Of a stretch of 64,000 bases of DNA, positions 34,670-43,928 are shown in pieces. The notes beneath the pieces are model-generated. The model worked only from the letters and a program-made list of their open reading frames with translations, had not been told where the DNA came from and searched no databases. This DNA is from Anaerolineae bacterium (GTDB lineage Bacteria; Chloroflexota; Anaerolineae; Aggregatilineales; J027). The position numbers were made by a program, and so were the translations under genes. The stretch's first letter is position 1. Every line of letters starts with the position of its first letter. The stretch covers positions 186,001 through 250,000 of the forward strand of contig WBUL01000003.1 of NCBI GenBank assembly GCA_008933735.1, in the 5' to 3' direction.

Positions 34670-35025
34670 GCATTTTTCAGGTTTCTATGTGGTTCATCCG
34701 ATAAAGATCCAGCGGGTAGAAAAGCAGAGATCATTCAAATCAGGGGGTGGTAAGTCAAAAAGAGTGTATCCAAAGGAGTTGTACGAGGATAACGTAGCGG
34801 AAATGTGGCTTGATGTTGAACCTGGTATGATTGTTTTCCATTTCCTGAAGACAACTTTCGGCGTATTGGAATTCTCCCGCTTCAGGGACGGCCTGTTCCT
34901 CCACAACCTCCATTGCAGTAGGATAGCAGCCGAAAGAGCGGATTTTATCGTTGCATTATCTGTTATAGAGGCCCCCAAAGTATCCGGTATAATTGAGGTA
35001 AATTACCGTGAAATACGGAGGGCAT
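34670..35025. other. stretch without a convincing gene
   Basis: Open frames cross this stretch on both strands, but none has a credible start, ribosome-binding site or family resemblance. It joins the GH127 operon to a decayed gene. It may be older degraded coding sequence. Confidence 0.3.
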
Positions 35026-35804
35026 ATGTCCAAAGTGCGAAGGCTGCTGTGTATCCTGATCGTTGTTGTGATGGTGAATTCACCTTCTCTTACTCTCGCT
35101 GCCTCCCAAAGAATGATTCTTCGGGCAGGCGGTTTAATCCAGGAAACACCCAGTTCGGGGCAGTTGTGAAAACGGAGGTCGATGGGAGTCTGCCAGAGCA
35201 ATACGTCAGTATTTTGAATGATCTTGCCAGCGTTGTACCAGCCGAGTGGCTTGCTTCGCCCCCAGAAACCGCCCGTTACGAAATTAGCCTTCGCTTCGTG
35301 CCAGTGTTGGAAATTGCAGTTACGGTCGCCACCATAGTTCACCAACGGATGGATGTCTAGGTGACGGTCACTGATTTGGAAACCTCCGCAGTAATTGCCT
35401 CGGAGACTGTCAATGGCGAGCCGGTGGATACGGGTTGCCCACTGACAGTCTCTTTATATACAGGCGCGAATTTTTGGAGGGGTTCACCTCCCGCACAGGA
35501 TGTCCTCCTGAGCAAGCTCCTGGAAATGATGAAAACGACCGATTTGCCTGTTCAGGGCAGCGCCACCTCGAACACTCCTCTGATCCTGATCGGACACAGA
35601 GATCAACTCTGGACGGCAGCGTATAGCCCGGATGGGAATTTCATAGCCACCAGCAGCGCTGATGGGATCGGCCTCATTTGGGATGCCCTCACGGGCGAAG
35701 AACTCCACCGGTTGAGTCTCGGCGGAAATCCCCGCTACAGCCCGGACGGGTGTTTCATTGTGACGACGAGCTGGGATGTATCCGACCTGGCAACTGCCCA
35801 TTGA
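35026..35804 (+). pseudogene. frameshifted secreted WD40-type protein gene
   Basis: The ATG at 35026, with GGAGGG five to six bases upstream, begins a good signal peptide (basic MSKVRR, then LLCILIVVVMV) but the frame stops at about 35169. Another frame continues with a globular segment, is interrupted by TAG at 35358-35360, and then reads a WD40 blade at 35580-35710 (GHRDQLWTAAYSPDGNFIAT, IGLIWDALTGEEL) and part of a second blade before a premature end. The parts together look like one exported protein of unknown N-terminal domain plus beta-propeller, broken by a frameshift and a stop. Confidence 0.6.
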
Positions 35805-35831
35805 TGAGCTTAGGGTATAGAGCGCGTTCAA

Positions 35832-35860
35832 CTGCCGGGCTGCGTTCAGCAGCCCGGCAG
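35832..35860. terminator. perfect 12-base-pair hairpin
   Basis: CTGCCGGGCTGC pairs without mismatch with GCAGCCCGGCAG around GTTCA, just after the end of the WD40 pseudogene. No T-run follows on either strand. It may be the old terminator of that gene or a repeat-type palindrome. Confidence 0.5.
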
Positions 35861-35965
35861 AAACTAAAATCTAAATTACAGGTTATAGTGTATTTATTGA
35901 TAAAAATTACCCACACCCTGGAAGCACCGCTCGCTAATTAAAGAATTTTGAAGTCTGAGTCACTC

Positions 35966-36130
35966 TCATCCAATCGACCACTCTGCCGCCAGCAGTGCTG
36001 CCTGCGCCAGCACAAAGTCAGTCGCAGCGTCCTGCAAGTCAGGCGGATAACCATACTGCCAATAACCAGCACCTGATAGCTTTTGCCACTCCGATTGGGT
36101 AGATTGCTTCTTCCCTCTCTTACCGATGAC
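35966..36130 (-). pseudogene. possible C-terminal gene fragment
   Basis: On the minus strand an open frame of about 54 codons ends in TGA at 35966 and reads KKQSTQSEWQKLSGAGYW then QYGYPPDLQDAATDFVLAQA and LLAAEWSIG. It has protein-like composition but no start codon and is closed upstream by a stop at 36131. It may be the tail of a lost gene. Family not recognised. Confidence 0.25.
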
Positions 36131-36247
36131 CTATTCTAAACCGCTATCTGAGGCTGTAGGATTAGTCAAATGTGAAGATATGCACGCAGTCTTTACTCTC
36201 ATGTAAAATTAACTAACCATTCGGTAACTTATCCTCAGGGGGTAAAT

Positions 36248-39200
36248 GTGAGATCTTTCATTACTCGAATCACGGCACTGTCACTGAGATACAAATGGCT
36301 GACCATTTTGATTACAGTAGTGCTGATCGGTCTGGGGCTGTACTCCTACACCCAATTAAATCAGGAGCTTGTCCCTGATATTGAATTTCCTCAGACGTTT
36401 ATTCTGTCGCAAAACGACGGGGCCAGCAGCGATCAGATTCTTGCCATGTATACCCTTCCTATTGAAGAGGGAGCACAAAAAGTTGATGGGGTCGTCAATG
36501 TAGAAACCTCCTCTAACTCAGGGTTTGGCTTTGCGACAATTCGCAACGAATTTGGCCTGGACCAGTCACAGATCGTAGATGAATTACAGAAAAAGCTGGA
36601 TACTATTCCCCTGCCTGTACGCCGGATTGTGCCCCCGGATGGTCAGGATGCGGCTGATCTGGTAGGCCAGCTTTCCCCGGAAGCCGTTCTCTGGCTCTAT
36701 AACTGGGCACGGGAAGAAGACAGCGGATTTCTGCCGCAGCTTGACGAGGCCGTCTGGAATGCCCTGTCTCCGGAAGTGATCGGGGCACTGCCGGAAGAAG
36801 CTTTTGCTGAACTCGATGAGGATCAGCGCCAACGCCTCATGGCCCAGGCCGCTCAACCATCGGCGGAGCTGGAAGTTGTTTTTGATACCGCTACGGTACC
36901 CGAGCTTCCTGAAAGCTGGCAGGGTGATCCGCGTTTTGCGACGGTGGAAGACCTGGTTGAACTGACAGGCACACGCAATCTGGCCCAGATTTTTAACGAC
37001 TTTATCGAAGACAATGAACTCATTGGGCCGCTGGGCACCACTGCCGACCTCACTGTGCATGATGTTGAGATTTTCCTGGCGGTTGAGGATCGCTGCCGTT
37101 CATTCCGCACGGAAAATGCCCAGACCAATGGTGACGGGGAAGACCCCTGCTCATTTATCGCAGAGCTGGATGCAGAAACTATCCTGGCAATGACCCCGGA
37201 AGTCCGCGAGGCACTGCCTGAAAATTACGTCGAGCAGTTGAGCCTGATCGACCAGAACGCCATCGCGCAGGCACAGGTCGCAGAAGCCCTGACGGGGCAG
37301 CCGCTTGAGGTTGCTGATGCCGAACTACCCGACTCCTGGCGAGTTGAGGCGCCAAGCATCATTACCTTCAGCTTCAGTGATATTCCCCTGGGCACAGTCA
37401 GTGTGAGTTCCGAAACACTCACTGTCGATGAACTGCGTCATTTTATCGAAAATGAATTGTCGCCCCACCTGAAAGAACTTGATCTGGTCGCGGATGTTAC
37501 ACTGGACGGGGGCGAGTTCATTCCGGCGTCGCTGCAAAATCAGGCGCGGGAACAGGAAGGGCTGCCCGCACTGACAGATAACAATGGCATTTCATCAACA
37601 GATGAACAGACCACCGAATCGGCTGAAACAGAACAGGCAGAAGAATCTGCCGCCGAAACCCCTACGACCACTCTCGCTTTACCCGAAGGACCACCACTGC
37701 CTGCCATGTGGGCGTTCGCAGCAGGTGGTTTAGGGGTGGAGGAACTCGATACCGCCGATGATATTTTGAAGCTGGTCGGTCAGAATATTCAGGGGTTACA
37801 AATCACTTCCGCCGCTCAGATGTTTAATACCATCGTCGTGGCGGACCCGGCGGCGGCCTCGTTATTCAATGAGATTTCTCCTGATGTCTTTGAATATCTT
37901 GCCGACAGCGAACCCGGTTTCTACCGCAATCTTGGCGCGGATTTTGTCGCTATGCTTCAGGAAAATAACCCGGAACTGTACGGCTCTCTGCCGGAATATG
38001 TGACCAGTCCCCGGCTTGGCGAACCCTGGACTCAGCTTTCTGACCTGCCCACAATGATGGCAACGCCGCTTTATACGGTCTATGACCTGAACAGTGCCGG
38101 AGCCGCCGCCACGATAAATCAGATTTTGGACATCGCCCCCCGAACCTACGCCATTGCCCTCATGGACTCCCTTTCCGCGGAAGCACTTACCGCCCTGGCT
38201 GCCTCCAATCCCGATTTGTTTTCCGAACTCAAGCCGGATGCGCTGCGTTATCTGTCTCGTGCTGCCCTGGAAACTGATGTGATACAGGAATTCTTAGCCG
38301 AGTCGGATGATAAAGCCCTCGTGGCTGATCTGCAAGCGATTCTGGAGGGGGGTCAGACAGCCGCAGAAAGCATTCAATCGAATGTCGAGGAAGTGCCTGC
38401 CGATCCGAATGCCCCGCCTCTGCCAGCTTCCTGGGAATCGGCAGCCGGATTCGTCGGTGCGTCGGAATTGGATACGACTGATGATGCGATTTACCGGACC
38501 ACCTATGCCAGCGCTGCCGAATTGATCAATGACTTTGCTGTTAATCCACGCGGGCGCGGCATTATTGAAGACCTGACTCTGGAAAACTGGCTGTACTTTG
38601 GTGAAAAAGAAGCAGGCTTCTGGGATAATCTGAGCGCCAGCGCCCTGAATCTTATCAATCCTGAATACGTGACACACCTTCCGCCTGACATCCAAAATCG
38701 TATTGCCACTGGCGGCGAAAAATACTCTCCGGCAGGGACAATCACCCGCACCAATGGCAACCCCAGCCTGGTCGTCAGCATTTACAAAGTCGATGGATCG
38801 AACACAGTAAATGCCTGGGACGAAGCCAACAAAGTTCTCGAAGAGTACAACGCGAAGGACGAGATTGACATCAACGAGGTCTTTGAGCAGGCGACGTTTA
38901 TCACTGAGTCACTGGAAGGTGTACAGCGTGAAGGCACCCTCGGTGCTTTTATGGCGGTGGTGATGATCCTTCTGTTTATGAATCTCAGCATCCGCAGCAC
39001 AGCAGTGACTTCTGTCAGCATTCCTGGCTCAATTATGCTGGCGTTCGTGTTCATTCGTTACATTCCTGGCAATGTACATGAAATCCTCGCCCCGATTGTA
39101 GACGATGTGGGGAGAGACACGACCCTCGGCGGTTTTCTGGAATTGCTTTTGCGCCTTTTCCCAGAAACCTACACCCTCAATATCATGACCCTTTCCGGGA

Positions 39201-41062
39201 TGACAGTCGCCATTGGGCGTGTCGTCGATGACTCGATTGTGGTGCTGGAAAACATCTACCGCAACATCCAGCATGGTGAAAATAAACATGAAGCGATCTT
39301 AAACGGGACGCGCGAGGTTTCCATCGCTATTCTTGCCGCCACTGCAACGACAATGGTCGTGTTCCTGCCGCTGGGACTTTTCGGCGGTGTGGTCGGCGCG
39401 TTTTTCCTGCCGTTTGGTCTCGCCGTGACCTATGCTCTGGCTGCATCGTATATCGTGGCGGTAACGCTCGTGCCTGCCTTGGCAGATGTGTTCATCACTC
39501 GTGAAAGCATCCCAACAGAAGGCCGCATTGACACCAGTAAACTGAGCAGTTTCCAGAAAATCTGGGCACAGTTTACTAACCTGTTCATAGGGGTGGTTGA
39601 TGCTGTAACTCATGCCTATGTTGTCATCGTAAAATGGGCGCTGTCTGGCTGGAATCGTTTGATTGCGATTGCGATTGCGGTAGCGATGTTGGTAGCCGGT
39701 CTGTATTTAATGGCGAATCGTCCGGTGCAGTTCCTTCCGGATTTTGGCGATCCAACGATTACTGTTTCTGTAAGTCTGCCATCCGAGTTCCCTACCAACG
39801 GGAGTGAGCGCAGTGAAGCGATCACCATCGCCAGAACAAACGCGAAAGTCAACCGCCTGGAAAACTGGCTGTTGGAACAAAAAGCGAACAATCCCGACAT
39901 CAAGAACATTCAGGTAACGGTAGGCGCAACAGGTCAGGGTGGTTTTGTGCAGGTGGGCAACGTTGATGAAACCGTCGCCCAGATTACGATTGCCATGGAA
40001 ACATCCGAGGCCAAGGATGCGCTGCTGCCTGAAATCCGCAGTGAAGCGGAACGAATCTTTAATGATGTCGATAATGATGGTCAGTTTGATGTCAATGACA
40101 CGGTTGGCGAGTCTTTCGTTAACGTCTCCGGTACCAGCCTCATCGGGGGAGGCTTCGGCGGCTTTTCGATTGTCCTGCGCGGCGCGGACGAAAACAACCC
40201 CCCAACCTTGAGCGAATTGCAGCAGTATAACGATACCATCCTCGCAGCTCTCGGTAAGGTCGAAGGGATGGTCAATGCTGAACTGGAAAGTGGTTTTGGT
40301 CTTGGCGGTCAAACCTATATTCGGATTGATGGGGTTCCAGCGCTGCGTTACATCGGCGAGCTTGAAACGGATGATACGATTGGCACCACCCAGATCGCTA
40401 TCGAAAATACCCAGCAGGCTATCGACGACTATCGGGAGAGCCGCCCCGAACTGACCATTCCAGTGGAAGTTAGCCAGGGCTTTGAAAGTGAACAGCAGGA
40501 ACAGGGCATCGCGGATATTTTCCGTTCGATGGGCATTGCAACACTCATCGTGTATTTGCTGCTGATATTGACTTTCTGGAATCTGGTTATTCCGATTGAA
40601 ATTCTGATCAGCCTGCCAATGGCCATTGTTGGGGCTGCTGTTGCCCTGGCACTGACGGATCGTGTTCTGGGTCTGCCTGCCATGATTGGTCTGCTCATGC
40701 TGATTGGGATTGTGGTCACAAACGCCATTGTGCTGCTGGACCGCGTTCAGCAAAATAAACGAGAAAAAGGCATGAACACTTATGACGCTCTGGTGGAAGC
40801 CGGGCGCACCCGCCTGCGCCCTATTCTGATGACGGCGACTGCGACGATGCTGGCGCTCATTCCGCTGGCGGCCAGCAGTGAAAGCGGCGCAATTATTGCG
40901 GCGGAACTGGGAACAGCCGTCCTGGGTGGGTTGTTCAGCAGCACCCTGCTCACGCTGTTAGTGGTTCCGGTCGTTCACAGTCTGTTTGACACGGCGGTGA
41001 AATTCCTGCTTGGCATGGTGGGGCTTGGCAAAAAGCCCTTTGCCGAAACTGCCGGAGACTAA
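36248..41062 (+). CDS. RND (HAE1/AcrB-type) efflux permease with large insertions
   Basis: 1604 residues; AcrB-type permeases are near 1050. TM1 is at ~15-36, and NQELVPDIEFPQ is the usual RND start. The first porter segment breaks at residue ~128. Two long acidic insertions follow, ~128-360 and ~440-835, around a short porter piece (IITFSFSDIPLGTVSVSSE). The second contains repeats opening PPLPAMW and PPLPASW with an ELDT-DD segment. The membrane part then resumes: TM4 has the proton-relay pair in GRVVDDSIVVLENI (near 992); TM10 reads GIVVTNAIVLLDR, with Thr where AcrB has Lys940. A Ca-binding-like loop DVDNDGQFDVND is near 1273. No adaptor or outer-channel gene is adjacent. The start is uncertain between GTG 36248 and later codons. 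Confidence 0.9.
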   Translation: MRSFITRITALSLRYKWLTILITVVLIGLGLYSYTQLNQELVPDIEFPQTFILSQNDGASSDQILAMYTLPIEEGAQKVDGVVNVETSSNSGFGFATIRNEFGLDQSQIVDELQKKLDTIPLPVRRIVPPDGQDAADLVGQLSPEAVLWLYNWAREEDSGFLPQLDEAVWNALSPEVIGALPEEAFAELDEDQRQRLMAQAAQPSAELEVVFDTATVPELPESWQGDPRFATVEDLVELTGTRNLAQIFNDFIEDNELIGPLGTTADLTVHDVEIFLAVEDRCRSFRTENAQTNGDGEDPCSFIAELDAETILAMTPEVREALPENYVEQLSLIDQNAIAQAQVAEALTGQPLEVADAELPDSWRVEAPSIITFSFSDIPLGTVSVSSETLTVDELRHFIENELSPHLKELDLVADVTLDGGEFIPASLQNQAREQEGLPALTDNNGISSTDEQTTESAETEQAEESAAETPTTTLALPEGPPLPAMWAFAAGGLGVEELDTADDILKLVGQNIQGLQITSAAQMFNTIVVADPAAASLFNEISPDVFEYLADSEPGFYRNLGADFVAMLQENNPELYGSLPEYVTSPRLGEPWTQLSDLPTMMATPLYTVYDLNSAGAAATINQILDIAPRTYAIALMDSLSAEALTALAASNPDLFSELKPDALRYLSRAALETDVIQEFLAESDDKALVADLQAILEGGQTAAESIQSNVEEVPADPNAPPLPASWESAAGFVGASELDTTDDAIYRTTYASAAELINDFAVNPRGRGIIEDLTLENWLYFGEKEAGFWDNLSASALNLINPEYVTHLPPDIQNRIATGGEKYSPAGTITRTNGNPSLVVSIYKVDGSNTVNAWDEANKVLEEYNAKDEIDINEVFEQATFITESLEGVQREGTLGAFMAVVMILLFMNLSIRSTAVTSVSIPGSIMLAFVFIRYIPGNVHEILAPIVDDVGRDTTLGGFLELLLRLFPETYTLNIMTLSGMTVAIGRVVDDSIVVLENIYRNIQHGENKHEAILNGTREVSIAILAATATTMVVFLPLGLFGGVVGAFFLPFGLAVTYALAASYIVAVTLVPALADVFITRESIPTEGRIDTSKLSSFQKIWAQFTNLFIGVVDAVTHAYVVIVKWALSGWNRLIAIAIAVAMLVAGLYLMANRPVQFLPDFGDPTITVSVSLPSEFPTNGSERSEAITIARTNAKVNRLENWLLEQKANNPDIKNIQVTVGATGQGGFVQVGNVDETVAQITIAMETSEAKDALLPEIRSEAERIFNDVDNDGQFDVNDTVGESFVNVSGTSLIGGGFGGFSIVLRGADENNPPTLSELQQYNDTILAALGKVEGMVNAELESGFGLGGQTYIRIDGVPALRYIGELETDDTIGTTQIAIENTQQAIDDYRESRPELTIPVEVSQGFESEQQEQGIADIFRSMGIATLIVYLLLILTFWNLVIPIEILISLPMAIVGAAVALALTDRVLGLPAMIGLLMLIGIVVTNAIVLLDRVQQNKREKGMNTYDALVEAGRTRLRPILMTATATMLALIPLAASSESGAIIAAELGTAVLGGLFSSTLLTLLVVPVVHSLFDTAVKFLLGMVGLGKKPFAETAGD

Positions 41063-41078
41063 TTCATCCAGAAGATAT

Positions 41079-41100
41079 GGGGGCGTCTTGGGACGCCCCC
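41079..41100. terminator. hairpin between convergent genes
   Basis: GGGGGCGTC pairs perfectly with GACGCCCCC around TTGG, between the ends of the RND gene (41062) and the adenosyltransferase gene (41111). No clear T-run; probably a shared terminator. Confidence 0.6.
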
Positions 41101-41110
41101 ACTGTGGCTG

Positions 41111-41650
41111 CTAATGCGAGATCCAGATCGTTTCCTCAACACCCGCTCGCACGTTTTCTACCCTTGCCAGCACAAACAGCCAATCGGAAAGGCGATTCAG
41201 GTAGGTTAGTACGTGAGGATTGATTTCCTCTTTGATCGTTACCGCCCAGCGCTCTGCACGGCGGCAGACCGTGCGTGCTTGATGCAAAAATGCGGCGGCC
41301 TGTGTCCCCCCTGGGAGGATAAAATTCTTCAAAGGGGGAAGTTCTGCTTCGAATTGGTCAATATCGCGTTCCAGGCGCTCGGTAAATTTGCCATCCAGCC
41401 GGTGAATCCACTCAGGCGACGCATCAAGGGGGGTCGCCAGGTCAGAACCGACGGTAAAAAGCTCGCGCTGAATGCGCCTCATCGTTTCCGCTAAATCGGG
41501 ATGCATATTGGACGCCAGCACCAGACCGAGGATGGCGTTGAGCTCATCAACCGTGCCATAAGCATGAAGACGGGCATCATCTTTGGCGACACGCCCGCCC
41601 GCAAACAAACTGGTTTCGCCGCTGTCACCTGTCCGGGTGTATATTTTCAT
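41111..41650 (-). CDS. ATP:cob(I)alamin adenosyltransferase, PduO type
   Basis: Adenosylates cob(I)alamin to coenzyme B12. About 179 residues. The ATP-binding N-terminus KIYTRTGDSGETSLFAGGRVAKDD is characteristic of the PduO/MMAB class, as are GTVDELNAILG, FILPGGTQAAAFLHQARTVCRRAERW and the late YLNRLSDWLFVLAR. The start at ATG 41650 has GAGGA upstream; the open frame to 41707 overlaps the kinase gene and lacks family character. It follows the histidine kinase gene by 13 bases on the same strand. Confidence 0.95.
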   Translation of the reverse strand: MKIYTRTGDSGETSLFAGGRVAKDDARLHAYGTVDELNAILGLVLASNMHPDLAETMRRIQRELFTVGSDLATPLDASPEWIHRLDGKFTERLERDIDQFEAELPPLKNFILPGGTQAAAFLHQARTVCRRAERWAVTIKEEINPHVLTYLNRLSDWLFVLARVENVRAGVEETIWISH

Positions 41651-41663
41651 GAATAATCCTCGC

Positions 41664-43913
41664 TCAACTATGTGTTGCAGGGAGTGAAACATAGAAAGTC
41701 GTGCCATGCTGCGGTTCGCTTTCCAGCCAGATTCTACCGTTGTGTTCCTCCACTATCGCTTTTGTCAGACTCAGCCCCATGCCCATCCCCCCGACCCCTT
41801 CGGTTCCAGAGGCTTCGACCCGATAAAAGCGCTCAAAAACGCGGGCCTGATGTTCTAGGGGAATGCCGATCCCTGTATCGCTCACAGACAGCAGTACCTG
41901 ACCGCTGTCCACACGCAGGCAAACTTTGATTTTGCCTTCCGGCGGGGTGTATTTGATTGCATTATCAATGAGATTACTGATCGTTTCAGTCAGCCGTTCC
42001 AGGTCACCGGAGATTGCCGGAAGCGGTTCTTTAATTTCAACATCCAATTTTAAATGTTTACTGGTCGCCAGCGGCTTGTGTTCCGCCACGACTGCCCGCA
42101 CCAATTGGGGCAAATCAACAGGCTCAAAGCGAACCGAGCGATTCTGGATTCGCTGGCGGTTCAGAATCCGTTTGATTAGGCGCTCCATGCGGTCTAGCTG
42201 TTCGCGGATGACCTGAACATCGTAGACCATTTCCTCAGTCAGGTTACCATCGCCCAGTTCTTCCAGTTCTTCCAGGTGTACCATTGCACCCATCAGAGGA
42301 TTTTTTAACTGATGCGTCATGAGTTCAATCATCTGCCGCTGCAAGCGATCCAGTTCTTTGAGGCTGGTCACATCGTTTAGCACCGCTACCCAGCCCGGTT
42401 CCGGCTGCTGCATTCGCGTAATATGGCACAGGTAGTTTTTACCTACAATTTCCAGCTCATAAACATGCGACTGATGATCCTGAAGGTCTCTAAAAAGATG
42501 ACGGGGGTTGGGTGGCAGATAGCTCTGAGGAACGAGATGTCTCAAATTCTGATTGGTGATTTCCTCGCCACGCTCTCCCAGCAGGGTGCAGGCGGCATTG
42601 TTCGCAAAAATGATATGAAGCCGTTTGTTGAGGGCAATCACCGGGTTATTGGTGCTAAGCAACACGGCCTCAAGCTGATTTTTGGCGGCCTCAAGCTGGG
42701 TGGTCAGGTCGCGCTGGCGCTGGAACAGGAGTGCATTGACGATAGCGACGGCGGCCTGGGGCGCAAGCAAATTTAAGACCTGGATATCTTCTTCATCAAA
42801 CAGGCGGCCCTCAGCGCTGGAAATAACCAGCAGCACACCTACTACCTGTATATCAAAAATCAAGGGGACGCCCATCACAGCACCAAAGCGATCCAGCGCA
42901 AAGGCTGTATCCGGCACGCCTTTCCATTCACGGCGGTAATCACGCACCATATACGGTTTGCGTTCTGTAGCAACTTTACCTGCCAGGCCTTCGTGAAGTC
43001 CCAGGCGTTCCCCGACGAAACTATCGAGAAAATTGTACTGAGCGGAGAGGATCAATACGTCATCCTGCTCGCCACCGCGCAGAAAGACCAGGCTGGCATC
43101 TGCCCGGAGCAAGCTTGTCGCCTGGGCCGCAATCGTCTGAAGTGCATTTTGCAGGTCTACCCGGCTGGTAATCACCAGCCCCACATCTCGAACGACCTCA
43201 ATCTGGCGTGTTTTTCCGGTTAGCGGCTGGATAATCTGATATTGGACAATGGCAAAAGCCATGATAAAGGTGGCGATTGCACCTGAGTCTTCGGCGATTC
43301 CCAGAGCCCGCAGTCGCAGACTGAAGAGGGCCATAAGCTGCCCTAAACAGAACAGCATGATCCCGAAAATTAACGAAGGACGCTGAATTCTGCGGAAGCG
43401 CTGCCATGCCACGCCCAGCGTAATTAAATTGAGGAGGGTAAACAGAATGGTGCTGGCAGGAGAAAACGTGTATTGAAGGGAACCAGAAACAGTGACCGTG
43501 TAATCCACTGGAGCATCAAGCAGGTAAACGGTCAGGTGGAACAGAAAAAGCAGGGTCACCCCGGCCACCCCCAGCAACTGAAAGACTCGACTGCGGTTGC
43601 CAGTCAGCACCGTAACGTAAAGATACAAAGCTAACGATGAGCTGGTGAATCCCAGTTCGAGCAGTCTCAAACCTGTCCGGATAAATACAGGGTCCCGCCT
43701 GGTATAATCCGCGGCCGCTTGCAGCCCCGCAAGCGCGGAGGCTCGCCCTAGCAGCGACCCGGATGCCCAGGTCACCATCATGAGCAGGAACCAGGCAAAA
43801 TAGCGGTTGGTCAGCCGACGAGAGTCATGCCACAGGATAAGAATCAACAGCCCTAACGCGATGGTGAGCGTCAGGCTGTTTAAAATGAGTGCGATAGTGA
43901 TCGATGTGAGCAT
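41664..43913 (-). CDS. membrane sensor histidine kinase (7TM-like, GAF, PAS)
   Basis: 749 residues. About seven hydrophobic helices fill residues 1-230 (a 7TMR-HISK-like sensor), followed by a GAF domain (~245-400; VVGVLLVISSAEGRLFDEEDI), a short coiled coil, a PAS domain (~420-530; NNPVIALNKRLHIIFANNAA), the dimerisation domain with phospho-acceptor His in MTHQLKNPLMG (near 540), and an ATPase domain with NLIDNAIKYTP, DTGIGIP and GMGMGLSLTKAI. All catalytic boxes are intact. It lies 15 bases after the response regulator gene, its likely partner. Confidence 0.93.
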   Translation of the reverse strand: MLTSITIALILNSLTLTIALGLLILILWHDSRRLTNRYFAWFLLMMVTWASGSLLGRASALAGLQAAADYTRRDPVFIRTGLRLLELGFTSSSLALYLYVTVLTGNRSRVFQLLGVAGVTLLFLFHLTVYLLDAPVDYTVTVSGSLQYTFSPASTILFTLLNLITLGVAWQRFRRIQRPSLIFGIMLFCLGQLMALFSLRLRALGIAEDSGAIATFIMAFAIVQYQIIQPLTGKTRQIEVVRDVGLVITSRVDLQNALQTIAAQATSLLRADASLVFLRGGEQDDVLILSAQYNFLDSFVGERLGLHEGLAGKVATERKPYMVRDYRREWKGVPDTAFALDRFGAVMGVPLIFDIQVVGVLLVISSAEGRLFDEEDIQVLNLLAPQAAVAIVNALLFQRQRDLTTQLEAAKNQLEAVLLSTNNPVIALNKRLHIIFANNAACTLLGERGEEITNQNLRHLVPQSYLPPNPRHLFRDLQDHQSHVYELEIVGKNYLCHITRMQQPEPGWVAVLNDVTSLKELDRLQRQMIELMTHQLKNPLMGAMVHLEELEELGDGNLTEEMVYDVQVIREQLDRMERLIKRILNRQRIQNRSVRFEPVDLPQLVRAVVAEHKPLATSKHLKLDVEIKEPLPAISGDLERLTETISNLIDNAIKYTPPEGKIKVCLRVDSGQVLLSVSDTGIGIPLEHQARVFERFYRVEASGTEGVGGMGMGLSLTKAIVEEHNGRIWLESEPQHGTTFYVSLPATHS

Positions 43914-43928
43914 GACAAATAACGATCT

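Noticed and set aside
34623..35360. 245-codon open frame read as one intact gene
   Set aside because: It overlaps the GH127 end, has no credible start, and its second half continues a frameshifted gene starting at 35026.
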